Counted from the stretch's first letter, positions 8,408-16,212 are shown. The stretch: 38,273 nt of DNA from Candidatus Latescibacterota bacterium (GCA_022821275.1 JAJEDY010000009.1:1-38273), one strand, 5' to 3'. Translations and numbers: made by a program. The notes: generated from the sequence alone by a model not told the origin.

Positions 8408-8475
8408 AAAAATAAGCAAAAAAACGCAATTGATTACGCAATTAGACGCAATAAATTTTTTAAATATTTGTTTTA
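8338..8475 (+). repeat. 3' tail of the AlbA_2 gene with AATTGCGT / ACGCAATT repeats (copy 1)
   Basis: AATTGCGT (8392-8399) lies inside the last codons of the AlbA_2 gene. It is followed, after an A-rich spacer, by three direct copies of its reverse complement: ACGCAATT at 8424 and 8436 and ACGCAAT at 8446. Each downstream copy can pair with the upstream one, giving alternative hairpins. About 130 bp here are similar to 13046-13182, including the flanking GCCGCTCGCTGGTA and TATTTGTTTT stretches, but the short repeat itself differs. Confidence 0.75.
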
Positions 8476-8483
8476 TATATATA

Positions 8484-8512
8484 TTTATAAATGCGTATAA
8501 AATACGTATAAT
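8484..8512 (+). promoter_or_regulatory. Possible promoter of the SHGG/ThDP operon
   Basis: TATAAT at 8507-8512 has a weak TTTATA 17 nt upstream (8484-8489). The surrounding sequence is strongly AT-rich and includes TGCGTATAAAATACGTA, a near-palindrome that could be an operator. The predicted start site lies about 35 nt before the ATG at 8555. Confidence 0.4.
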
Positions 8513-8554
8513 AAAGTGAAAAAAATATATACAATAGTACAATTAGAGGCTATT

Positions 8555-9346
8555 ATGGATGCGATTCAGGTTGCCGATAGTATTACAAAGCTGGGTTCTC
8601 AGTTGCGGGGAACGGTTCTTGTTGCTGCTTCCCATGGAGGGCGGTTTTGCGGGTATCTCGCAGCATTGGCTGGTCTTCGAGGTGTTATTTTTAATGATGC
8701 GGGTGTTGGGAAGGACAATGCGGGGATTGGGTCGCTTGATTATTTGCAAGGTCTCGGACTCGCGGCTGCCGCGATTGCACATACGTCTGCGCGTATTGGC
8801 GATGGAGCAGATATGCTCAAGCGCGGGCGCATCAGTTTTTGCAATGAGATAGCCCGTGCGCTTGGATGTGAAGAGGGGCAGATGTGCCGAGAGGCGGCTG
8901 AGATTTTGTGTAATGGCAAGCCATTTGAAGGGGATGTTCCGGGCTACGAGGAATCGCGCTCTGTGTTGCAAGAGGTGCCTGTTCTTACGATTGCATGTGA
9001 TTCTGCATCACTCGTTACGCCTGAGGATGCAGGTGCGTTTATTATTACGGGGTCGCACGGTGGGGTGATTGCGGGCAGGCCCGATTATGGTATTGCAGCA
9101 GAGGCGAGGGGCGCGGTGTTTAACGATGCGGGGGTCGGTATTGATCGGGCAGGTGTTCGGCGTCTTGAGGTTCTGGATCGCGCCGGTATTCCCGCGGGGA
9201 CAGTGGATGCGATGACCGCCTGTATCGGCGATGCGGTTTCCGCATGGGAGAGCGGTGTTCTGTCGTATGTCAATTTACAGGCGGAAAGATGCGGTGTTAA
9301 AGTGGGGATGACGGTGCCGGAGTTTGGAGAGAGACTTAGTTTTTAA
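8555..9346 (+). CDS. Internally duplicated SHGG/FNDAGVG protein, unknown family
   Basis: A 263-residue soluble protein from the ATG at 8555 (AGAGG 5 nt before it; an in-frame GTG at 8516 lacks such a site). I do not recognise the family. Two halves repeat the same motif series: SHGG (26-29; 167-170), FNDAGVG (46-52; 189-195), D-N/R-AG a few residues on, IGD (81-83; 225-227), G-x-I/L-S, and an Asn (97; 240). The conserved His, Asp and Asn in each half suggest two equivalent ligand or catalytic sites made by gene duplication. No signal or membrane segment is seen. It is first in an operon with three ThDP-enzyme genes, with 14 nt to the next start, so a role with their substrate or product is likely. 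Confidence 0.8.
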   Translation: MDAIQVADSITKLGSQLRGTVLVAASHGGRFCGYLAALAGLRGVIFNDAGVGKDNAGIGSLDYLQGLGLAAAAIAHTSARIGDGADMLKRGRISFCNEIARALGCEEGQMCREAAEILCNGKPFEGDVPGYEESRSVLQEVPVLTIACDSASLVTPEDAGAFIITGSHGGVIAGRPDYGIAAEARGAVFNDAGVGIDRAGVRRLEVLDRAGIPAGTVDAMTACIGDAVSAWESGVLSYVNLQAERCGVKVGMTVPEFGERLSF

Positions 9347-9360
9347 TCCGTGGAGTTTCT

Positions 9361-11091
9361 ATGTCTTCAGTTGTACACATGAATGGCGGACAGGCGCTTG
9401 CTGAGATGTTTCGCCTTCACGATCCGGCGCCTATGTTCGGTATGGGAGGGTTTCAGCTTCTGCCTTTTTACGATGCGGTGCGCGAGTTGGGGCTTTCGCA
9501 TACGTTGATCAATGATGAGCGGTGTGGTATTTTTGCCGCCGATGCCTGGGCGCGCGTGACGGGGCGTCCCGGAATATGCGATGGTACGCTCGGTCCCGGG
9601 GCGACGAATCTGGTTACGGGCTTGGTGGAGTCTCTGAATGCGGGTGTTCCGCTGATTGTTGTTGTGGGCAATAGCAATCGCGAGCATTCGTGGAAGAATA
9701 TGACGCAGGAGGCGCGTCAGACGGAGATTCTGGCGCCTGCGGCTAAAGCGCTTATTCGGGTCGAGAGCGGCTATCGCATCCCCGAGCTTGTGCGACGCGC
9801 GTACGCTGTTGCCACATCCGGGCGACCAGGACCTGTTGTGCTGGATGTGCCCGAGGATATTGCTCATGGGGAGTACGATTATCTTAGGGCGGATTTTTTT
9901 GTGGATCCAGAAACGTTGCGTATTCCCGCACAGCGTTCGCGCCCGGGGCGAGATGCGGTTGCGCGCGCTGCAGAGCATCTGCGCGATGCCCGGCGGCCGA
10001 TTATTCTCGCTGGCGGTGGTGTCCATCTTTCTCGGGCGTATTGCGAGCTACAGAATTTTGCCGAGGCTTTTGGTATTCCGGTGGCGCAAACGCTGAGTGG
10101 CAAAGGTGCGATTCCCTGTATTCATCCGCTCAGCGTAGGGCTGTTCGGGCGCTGGTCGCGGATTGCCAATGATTTGATCGCGTCTGCAGATTGCATTCTG
10201 TCGGTTGGTTGCAAGATGGGCGAGATTGCCACGAAACGCTATGATTTGATTCCGCGCGGTGTGCCTTTTATTCATCTCGATATTGTGGCTGAAGAGATTG
10301 GGCGCACTACGCCTGCTACCGTTTCACTCTGGGGTGATGCGGCTGAAGGTTTGCGCGATCTTCAAGCGTGTTTGTCCTCGGATCGAGTGGCGATGCAGGA
10401 GATGCGCGCGGCTTATTTGACCGAGATTTCAGAACGGATGGCTGCCTGGCGAGCCGAGGCAGAGCCGCGTTATGCTTCTGACGAGAGCCCCGTCAATATG
10501 GCGCGGGTGGTGCGCGAGTTGCAAAACGCGATGCCCGAAGATGGTGTTCTGGTTGTGGATGGTGGGTTTGCCGCGCATTGGACGGGTTTGCTTTACGATT
10601 CTACCCGGTCTGGGCGCTCGTATATTGCCAATCGAGGATTTGCTTCTATTGGTTATGGGTTGCCGGGTACGATGGGCGCACAACTCGCTGCGGGCGATTC
10701 ACCCGTTGTTGGTCTGACGGGAGATGCGGGGTTTAATATGGTGCTGGGCGAACTGGAGACGGCCCGGCGTCTTGGGCTTGGGTTTACGCTCGCGATTGTG
10801 AATAATGCGGCTTCGGGTTATGTCAAAGCGCTTCAGCACAATATGTATGAAGGGCGCTATCAGTCGAGTGATCTGAGCGAGACGGATTATGCCGATACGG
10901 CCCGCGCGCTCGGCTGTCAGGGTATTCGCGTGGATGATCCTGGGGCATTGCAAGGTGCTTTTGCCGAGGGGATTGCCAATCGCGATATTCCTACGATTAT
11001 CGATGTTATTGTTACGAGAGATCCATCAAAAATGTTGCCGGGCGTTGATAGCCGAACAGCGCCGGTTAAAAAGGGCGATAGGCCCGCATAG
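9361..11091 (+). CDS. Acetolactate-synthase-like ThDP-dependent enzyme
   Basis: A 576-residue protein with the three-domain layout of the acetolactate synthase/benzoylformate decarboxylase family. The PYR domain carries the cofactor-activating Glu53 in 'LINDERCGIFAADAWARVTG'. A central Rossmann-like domain follows ('RRPIILAGGGVHLSRA'). The PP domain contains the ThDP motif 'LTGDAGFNMVLGELETA...NN', with GDA at about 454-456. It probably decarboxylates a 2-oxo acid and transfers the product. The exact substrate cannot be read from sequence, and candidates include acetolactate-type, sulfo- or phosphono-oxo-acid reactions. GGAG lies 5 nt before the ATG. It is the second gene of the operon, with a GGAG-led start for the E1 alpha gene following after 13 nt. 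Confidence 0.9.
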   Translation: MSSVVHMNGGQALAEMFRLHDPAPMFGMGGFQLLPFYDAVRELGLSHTLINDERCGIFAADAWARVTGRPGICDGTLGPGATNLVTGLVESLNAGVPLIVVVGNSNREHSWKNMTQEARQTEILAPAAKALIRVESGYRIPELVRRAYAVATSGRPGPVVLDVPEDIAHGEYDYLRADFFVDPETLRIPAQRSRPGRDAVARAAEHLRDARRPIILAGGGVHLSRAYCELQNFAEAFGIPVAQTLSGKGAIPCIHPLSVGLFGRWSRIANDLIASADCILSVGCKMGEIATKRYDLIPRGVPFIHLDIVAEEIGRTTPATVSLWGDAAEGLRDLQACLSSDRVAMQEMRAAYLTEISERMAAWRAEAEPRYASDESPVNMARVVRELQNAMPEDGVLVVDGGFAAHWTGLLYDSTRSGRSYIANRGFASIGYGLPGTMGAQLAAGDSPVVGLTGDAGFNMVLGELETARRLGLGFTLAIVNNAASGYVKALQHNMYEGRYQSSDLSETDYADTARALGCQGIRVDDPGALQGAFAEGIANRDIPTIIDVIVTRDPSKMLPGVDSRTAPVKKGDRPA

Positions 11092-11104
11092 TGGAGAATA
11101 TCGT

Positions 11105-12070
11105 ATGGCTCTTACACAGGAAAAGCAACTCGAGATGCTGCGGATTATGCAAACGATTCGGCGCTTTGAAGAGCGCGCGTCTGATGATTATCGCGCAGGG
11201 GATATTTACGGTGTGGTCCATTGCTATATCGGCGAGGAGGCCGTTGCCACAGGTGTCTGTGCCGCGCTCAATTCGGACGATCAGATTATCAGTACGCATC
11301 GGGGGCACGGGCATTGTATTGCCAAGGGGGCGGATTTGAAGCGTATGATGGCTGAGCTTTATGGGCGGGAGACGGGGTATTGTAAGGGCAAGGGGGGATC
11401 GATGCATATTGCCGATTTTAGTATTGGGATGCTCGGTGCGAATGGCATTGTGGCGGGTGGCATACCCATTGTTACGGGTGCTGGTCTGGCCGCGCAGCTC
11501 GAGGGCAAGGGGCGCGTTGCGGTTTCGTTTTTTGGCGATGGGGCGTCAAATGCAGGTCCTTTTCACGAGTCGATCAATATCGCTGCGGCGTGGAAGCTGC
11601 CCATGATCTATGTTTGCGAGAATAATCTCTACGCGGCGAGCACTCCGGCGGCGAGTACGCTGGCGCATAGCGATGTTGCTGCGCGTGCCGCGGGGTACGA
11701 TATCCCGGGCGTGGTTGTGGATGGGAATGATGTGATGGCGGTTTATGATGCGACGCAGGAGGCTGTTGCGCGCGCGCGCAATGGCGAGGGTCCTTCGCTG
11801 ATTGAGTGCAAGACTTATCGCTGGCGAGGGCATACGGAGAGGGTTGGCGCGGCTGATCCAAGGCCGCAGGGCGAGATCCGCGCATGGCAGGAGAGAGATC
11901 CGATTGAGCGGTTTGTCGCAGGTCTGATGGATCAGGGCTGTATTACCCAGGAGGCGTGGCAAGAGATGGATGAAGAAATTCTCGCGGAGATTGAAGAGGC
12001 GGTTCAATTTTCCAAAGAGAGTCCATTTCCAGATTTAGAAGCTGCAGTCGAAGATGTTTTTGCCGAGTGA
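11105..12070 (+). CDS. 2-oxo acid/acetoin dehydrogenase E1, alpha subunit
   Basis: The frame is open from further upstream, inside the previous gene. The ATG at 11105 is chosen because GGAG lies 8 nt before it and the E1 alpha homology (LEMLRIMQTIRRFEERA) begins there. The 321 residues include 'STHRGHGHCIAKGAD' (63-77) and the ThDP motif GDGASN (144-149), plus 'PMIYVCENNLYAAS'. It pairs with the E1 beta gene 15 nt downstream to form an alpha2beta2 enzyme that decarboxylates a 2-oxo acid or cleaves acetoin. No E2 or E3 gene is present in the window, so the acceptor is unclear. It resembles acetoin dehydrogenase (AcoA) and pyruvate dehydrogenase alpha about equally. Confidence 0.92.
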   Translation: MALTQEKQLEMLRIMQTIRRFEERASDDYRAGDIYGVVHCYIGEEAVATGVCAALNSDDQIISTHRGHGHCIAKGADLKRMMAELYGRETGYCKGKGGSMHIADFSIGMLGANGIVAGGIPIVTGAGLAAQLEGKGRVAVSFFGDGASNAGPFHESINIAAAWKLPMIYVCENNLYAASTPAASTLAHSDVAARAAGYDIPGVVVDGNDVMAVYDATQEAVARARNGEGPSLIECKTYRWRGHTERVGAADPRPQGEIRAWQERDPIERFVAGLMDQGCITQEAWQEMDEEILAEIEEAVQFSKESPFPDLEAAVEDVFAE

Positions 12071-12085
12071 GTCGAGGATAATACG

Positions 12086-13042
12086 ATGAGAAAAATCTCT
12101 TATGCACAGGCCGGGATGGAAGCTCTTGTAGAAGAAATGAGGCGCGATCCAACGACGTTTCATCTGTCAACCGATGCGCCCGATGCGCTCGTCGAAGAGT
12201 TTGGGTCTGAGCGCGTGCGCGCCACGCCCATTGCCGAGGGCGCGCTTACCGGAATTGCTGTTGGTGCTGCCGGTTCTGGATTCCGTCCGATTATCAACTG
12301 GAGTATGGTTACGTTTTCTTTTGTGGCGATGGACCAGATTGTGAATCAGGCAGCCAAGATCCACTATATGTTCGGGGGGCAGGTGAAATTCCCGATTACT
12401 TTCCGAACGTCTGTTGGAGGTGGCAGGCGGGTTGCGGCGCAACATTCGCAGAGTCCGTATTCGATGTTTATGAATCTCGCGGGATTGAAGATGATTTTGC
12501 CTTCAACGCCTTATGATATGAAGGGGCTTCTCAAAACGGTTATTCGGGATGATAATCCCGTCATTTCTTTTGAGTCCAATCGCCTCATGGGTGTTGCAGG
12601 TGAAGTCCCAGAAGAGCCTTATACCGTGCCTCTGGGCAAAGCGGATGTCAAGCGCGAGGGTTCGGATGTCACGATTGTCGCACTGGCCTGGCTGGTACAC
12701 GAAGCACTGGCGGCTGCTGATGTGCTGGATAAGGAGGGGGTTTCCGTTGAGGTGCTGGATCCGCGTACACTGGTTCCGCTCGATTGCGATGCTATTCGCG
12801 CGTCTGTGCAAAAGACCGGGCGGCTGGTTATTGCGGATGAGGCGGGTCCCACAGCGGGTGCCTCAGCCGAGATTGCTGCTGTGGCGACCGAAGATGTAGA
12901 GACGTTTGCTAAGATGAAGGCGCCCGTCAAACGCGTCTGCGCCCTCCATGTGCCCATTCCGTACACGCCCCAGTTAGAAGATCACGTTTTTCCAGATCGA
13001 GATAATATTGTTGCAGGTGTTAGAGAGGTGATGAATGTTTGA
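12086..13042 (+). CDS. 2-oxo acid/acetoin dehydrogenase E1, beta subunit
   Basis: A 318-residue E1 beta with the typical motifs: 'RATPIAEGALTGIAVGAAGS' (about 46-65), 'AMDQIVNQAAKIHYMFGGQ' (about 86-104), 'AAQHSQSPYSMF', 'LPSTPYDMKGLL' and the C-terminal transketolase domain ('VEVLDPRTLVPLDCDAI'). The Glu in PIAEG activates ThDP. GAGG lies 9 nt before the ATG. Only a few bases after its TGA, the truncated AlbA_2 tail begins, so it is the last gene of the operon and sits at a recombination boundary. Confidence 0.93.
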   Translation: MRKISYAQAGMEALVEEMRRDPTTFHLSTDAPDALVEEFGSERVRATPIAEGALTGIAVGAAGSGFRPIINWSMVTFSFVAMDQIVNQAAKIHYMFGGQVKFPITFRTSVGGGRRVAAQHSQSPYSMFMNLAGLKMILPSTPYDMKGLLKTVIRDDNPVISFESNRLMGVAGEVPEEPYTVPLGKADVKREGSDVTIVALAWLVHEALAAADVLDKEGVSVEVLDPRTLVPLDCDAIRASVQKTGRLVIADEAGPTAGASAEIAAVATEDVETFAKMKAPVKRVCALHVPIPYTPQLEDHVFPDRDNIVAGVREVMNV

Positions 13043-13045
13043 GGG

Positions 13046-13113
13046 AAAAAGTAGGGGACACTAACGCCGCTCGCTGGTACCCAGGAGACTCTTCATCTGG
13101 AATTATGCCAAAA
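13046..13113 (+). pseudogene. 3' end fragment of an AlbA_2/RecG-like gene paralogue
   Basis: In the frame read from about 13046 the codons give EKVGDTNAARWYPGDSSSG then IMPKNK and a stop. This matches the C-terminus of the 6761-8407 protein (KVGATRAARWYPGRPPSG then IASK). The fragment begins within a few bases of the E1 beta stop codon, so the rest of this second gene is missing. It was lost or displaced when the operon and this tail were joined. Confidence 0.75.
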
Positions 13114-13182
13114 AATAAATAATAGGACAAAAGGCATAATTTTGGCATAATTAGGCACAATTAATTTTATAAGTATTTGTTT
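13101..13182 (+). repeat. 3' tail repeats of the AlbA_2 remnant, AATTATGCC / GGCATAATT (copy 2)
   Basis: AATTATGCC (13101-13109) is followed, after an A-rich spacer, by its reverse complement GGCATAATT at 13133 and 13144 and by GGCACAATT at 13154. The order and spacing match copy 1 at 8392-8452: one inverted copy in the final codons, then three direct copies 10-12 nt apart. The motif itself is changed consistently in all members. Confidence 0.75.
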
Positions 13183-13236
13183 TTTCGTAGGTTTTTCTCC
13201 AGGTTAATATCATATATATAATATCTTCTATGCAAT

Positions 13237-13266
13237 AAAAACCACGTTCTTTGGGCGTGGTTTTTT
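13237..13266 (+). terminator. Rho-independent terminator before the glycosyltransferase
   Basis: A 10-bp stem, AAAAACCACG (13237-13246) with CGTGGTTTTT (13256-13265), has a 9-nt loop and ends in a T6 run. It closes the upstream operon/remnant. Its sequence is nearly the same as the terminator at 14419-14450. Confidence 0.88.
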
Positions 13267-13291
13267 GTTCCGTTTTCCCAGGAGGTGCCCT

Positions 13292-14299
13292 CTGACACGA
13301 AATCCAAAATTTTCAGTGATTATCCCAACATATAATCGCGCAAATTATGTTGCGGAGGCTGTTGAGAGCGTTTTGCGACAGACGTATCAGGGTTTTGAAC
13401 TCATTGTGGTGAATGATGGTTCTACGGATGATACGGCAGAGGTGATCAAGCGGTTTGGGGATCGGATTTGCTATGTTGAGAAGGCAAATGGCGGGAAGGC
13501 GTCTGCTGTGAATCTGGGGCTGAAATATGTGACGGGTGAGTATGTTTGGATTTTGGACGATGATGATATCGGGTTGCCGAATAAACTCGAGTTGCACGCG
13601 GCGCAGTTTGCAGAGGATCCGGATTTGAGATTTGTCTATACGGGCTATGAATTCATAGAGGAGGAGAGAAGCGATTTACCCGTGCGGTCTTTTGAAGCGC
13701 GGATGCCGCCTATAGACGATATGGTGATGTATTTGTTCGGGCGATTTGAGTTGTGCAGTCCGACCGTGGTTGCCCATCGGATGTGTTATGACAGGGGCGG
13801 CTGTTTTGACGAGCGTTTGATTCGCGGGCAGGATTACGATATGTGGATTCGCATTATACGCGCCGGGTTTAAGATAGGTGTGATTGAGCAACCCACGCTT
13901 CGGTGTCGCATGCATGAGGGAGATCGGGGTTCGGCGTCCGATCGCTTTGCTGCGGGCGATATTAGAGAAAAGAATCGGGAATACCTGGGGCTTATTGTGC
14001 AGAAGTTGTATTGGGAGTTGCCCCTGAAGGCTTTTTACAGTCGTTTGGCTCGAGATCCAGATGACCCGATTTTGATTATGAAGGCTCTGTTGCGGCGTTT
14101 GTGGATGATGCCACTGCCTGTGCTACAGGACGAGGTATTGCGCGATCTGGATATGCTGGAAACGCATGTCGAGCAGCATCACTTGTCGCTTGATGACTCT
14201 GCCCACCGTTTTTTGATAAGTCTAAAAAATACAACAGAACAAACTGCACCCCGTGTCGCAAAAAAGGTTGGCAAAATCCTGAACATTACACATGATTAA
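13292..14299 (+). CDS. Glycosyltransferase family 2, apparent CTG start
   Basis: A 335-residue protein with a GT-A fold. The nucleotide-sugar binding N-terminus FSVIIPTYNRANYVAEAVES (residues 6-25) is followed by 'VVNDGSTDDTAEVI' (about 39-52), the metal-binding 'WILDDDDIGLPNK' and an acceptor-side 'RGQDYDMWIRIIRAGF'. It should transfer a sugar onto a surface or secreted glycan, or onto another acceptor. No membrane helix is obvious. A strong AGGAGG (13280-13285) is 6 nt before CTG at 13292. The only other in-frame start, TTG 13265, lies in the T-run of the preceding terminator and has no ribosome site, so CTG is preferred. It stands alone between two near-identical terminators. Confidence 0.87.
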   Translation: MTRNPKFSVIIPTYNRANYVAEAVESVLRQTYQGFELIVVNDGSTDDTAEVIKRFGDRICYVEKANGGKASAVNLGLKYVTGEYVWILDDDDIGLPNKLELHAAQFAEDPDLRFVYTGYEFIEEERSDLPVRSFEARMPPIDDMVMYLFGRFELCSPTVVAHRMCYDRGGCFDERLIRGQDYDMWIRIIRAGFKIGVIEQPTLRCRMHEGDRGSASDRFAAGDIREKNREYLGLIVQKLYWELPLKAFYSRLARDPDDPILIMKALLRRLWMMPLPVLQDEVLRDLDMLETHVEQHHLSLDDSAHRFLISLKNTTEQTAPRVAKKVGKILNITHD

Positions 14300-14418
14300 C
14301 CATCGAATTAAAAGGGTCGAAACTTCGTTTGCATTGCGAAGAAACGGATAAAGGGAGATAACGAAAAGACCAGACCACAGAGGCTGCCGAAGAAAAGAAA
14401 AAGATGGGGTAGTCAAGT

Positions 14419-14450
14419 AAAAAACCACGTCCTTTGGGCGTGGTTTTTTG
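14419..14450 (+). terminator. Bidirectional terminator between glycosyltransferase and ThDP enzyme
   Basis: An 11-bp stem, AAAAAACCACG (14419-14429) with CGTGGTTTTTT (14439-14449), has the loop TCCTTTGGG. The A-run upstream and T-run downstream let it work in both directions. It serves the plus-strand glycosyltransferase and the minus-strand gene ending at 14479. Confidence 0.88.
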
Positions 14451-14478
14451 GTTTTTACTGCTGATGTTTCAACAGGGA

Positions 14479-16110
14479 TCAAAACCGCGATTGTTTGCTT
14501 TCCATACTGGTATGCACATCGATCAGCACGGTTTTGCCGTCGGCATTTAGTCGCTGTGCTTCTTGTAATGCAGGGCGCATTTCGCTCGCTTTTTTGACGG
14601 TGATGCCCACAGCGCCCATGCCTTCGGCTATTTGGGCGTAGTTGCCCTGCATATTGGAGACGCCATAGCGTTCGCGAGCCACGGGAAATCCGCCGGGGTA
14701 TGTCGCCATGCCCCCGTTGTTCAGAAGCACGGTTGTAATGGGGATACCTGCGCGAGCAGATGTTTCGATGTCCAGGCCGGACATGCCGAAGGCGCCATCT
14801 CCCATCATGTTGAGGCAGAATTTGTCGGGATGGGCGAGTTTGGCACCGATCATCAGTGGGATGCCGAAACCCAGGTGGGTTGTTTTGCCCCAGCCGATGT
14901 AACTGTGGGGTGTGGTTGCGGTATAAAATGGCACGATTGAGTCGCGGGGCGCACCGGCGTCGTGTGTGACAATGCTGTTTTCGCGGTCGAGTGTGTTGTT
15001 GATTTCGTTGATGACGCGATAGGGGTTGAGGGGTTCTTCATTTGAGGTCAACAGGGGGGTCCAGGTGTCGAGCCATTCTTTTTTGGCGTGTGCGATTTTA
15101 GCGGCGACGCGATCAGAATTTTTTGGTTCGCCAATTTGAGCTTTTACTTCGTCTATGATCGCTTGCAGGGTGAGTTTGACGTCGCCGATTAGCCCGATAT
15201 CCACGGCTTCGTCTTTGTTGATGTCCTCTGGATTATTGGTGTTTTGGATGAGTACTTTGGCGGGGGGGACGGATTGGGCATAAGGGGTGCGCGTTAAACT
15301 GGATCCGAGCGCGAGCAGTACGTCGCAGTTTTTGAGCCAGTGGTGTACGGGTCCCGTGGTCGCGCCGCTGCCAGCGCCGAGGGCGAGTGGGTGGCGTTCG
15401 TCAAAGGCCGATTTGCCGGGCATGGTGCAGAATACGGGTATGCCGGTTAGATCGACGAGTTCTTTTAGTTCATCTGTCGCACCGGCAAATACGACCCCGT
15501 GTCCCGCCCAGATTACGGGGTTTTTTGCGGCGAGCAGGGCTGTGACGGCATCTTTGATGTCTCCGGTCGAGGGCATCTGTTGCGTGCGTTTTGGCGAGTG
15601 ATAATTTTGTGCGTCGGCGGGTATTTCTTCTGCGCAGACGTCGGAGGTCATTTCGACTACGACGGGACCCGAAATGCCGTTGCGAAGCGCGTGGAATGCG
15701 CGGCGCATTACGGTGCCAACATCTTCTGGTCGATAGATTGCTTCAACGCGTTTGACCCATCCGCGATAGGTGTGGGTTGCGGAAAAATTGGGACGGACTG
15801 CGATTTGATTGAGTCTTACGCCGCCTGGGAGGACCAGAATAGGGATGTTGTCGGCATAAGCCTGGGCAATGCCACCCATTGCGTTTTCTGCACCGGCTTG
15901 TGCCTGTATTGCCACGACGCCAAATCGCTGTCGGTTGCTGGTGCGGCTAAAGCCGTCTGCGGCCATGACTGCGCCGCGTTCGTGGCGAAATGCGATTGGG
16001 CGAATGCTTTCCTGGGCTGCGGCTTCAATTAGAGGATTGCTGGGGTAACAGGAGAGCCATTCGACGCCTTCTTGTTTCAATATGCGAGCGATGTATTCAA
16101 TGCCGTTCAT
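14479..16110 (-). CDS. Acetolactate-synthase-like ThDP-dependent enzyme
   Basis: A 543-residue ThDP enzyme, distinct from the one at 9361. The PYR domain carries Glu44 in 'RPIAFRHERGAVMAADGFSR'. The central domain has 'KNPVIWAGHGVVFAGATDEL'. The PP domain has 'NMMGDGAFGMSGLDIETSA...LLNNGG', with GDG near 438, giving the full ThDP/Mg signature. These proteins are often annotated 'acetolactate synthase, large subunit'. No small subunit is present, so a catabolic 2-oxo acid decarboxylase or carboligase role is as likely. AAGGA lies 7 nt upstream of the ATG. The dienelactone hydrolase gene lies 190 nt upstream, separated by a palindromic repeat, so this gene may have its own promoter. Confidence 0.9.
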   Translation of the reverse strand: MNGIEYIARILKQEGVEWLSCYPSNPLIEAAAQESIRPIAFRHERGAVMAADGFSRTSNRQRFGVVAIQAQAGAENAMGGIAQAYADNIPILVLPGGVRLNQIAVRPNFSATHTYRGWVKRVEAIYRPEDVGTVMRRAFHALRNGISGPVVVEMTSDVCAEEIPADAQNYHSPKRTQQMPSTGDIKDAVTALLAAKNPVIWAGHGVVFAGATDELKELVDLTGIPVFCTMPGKSAFDERHPLALGAGSGATTGPVHHWLKNCDVLLALGSSLTRTPYAQSVPPAKVLIQNTNNPEDINKDEAVDIGLIGDVKLTLQAIIDEVKAQIGEPKNSDRVAAKIAHAKKEWLDTWTPLLTSNEEPLNPYRVINEINNTLDRENSIVTHDAGAPRDSIVPFYTATTPHSYIGWGKTTHLGFGIPLMIGAKLAHPDKFCLNMMGDGAFGMSGLDIETSARAGIPITTVLLNNGGMATYPGGFPVARERYGVSNMQGNYAQIAEGMGAVGITVKKASEMRPALQEAQRLNADGKTVLIDVHTSMESKQSRF

Positions 16111-16147
16111 GAAGATTCCTTGATAAAAAAGCTATCAGCTATCAGTT

Positions 16148-16212
16148 CTGGACGCCTGCTTAAGGCATGCAGAGCCTGCCCCTGCATGGTCTAAGCAGGG
16201 GCCGCGATCCAG
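16148..16212 (-). repeat. Dispersed palindromic intergenic repeat, copy A
   Basis: The element begins CTGGACGCCTGCTTAAGGCA and ends GCGATCCAG, so the outer CTGGA/TCCAG are inverted. An inner GCCCCTGC...GCAGGGGC pair forms a hairpin. The same outer sequence and the CGCCTGCTTAA block recur at 24886-24988. Short tandem duplications precede both copies (AGCTATCAGCTATCAGT here). The strand is arbitrary. Confidence 0.6.

Noticed and set aside
8424-8452. CRISPR-like array at the AlbA_2 tail
   Set aside because: The units are only 8-9 nt with 2-4 nt between them, there are no spacers of CRISPR length and no cas genes are in the window.
10889-11104. Extended start of the E1 alpha subunit
   Set aside because: It lies inside the acetolactate-synthase-like gene in another frame. 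E1 alpha homology starts at 11105.
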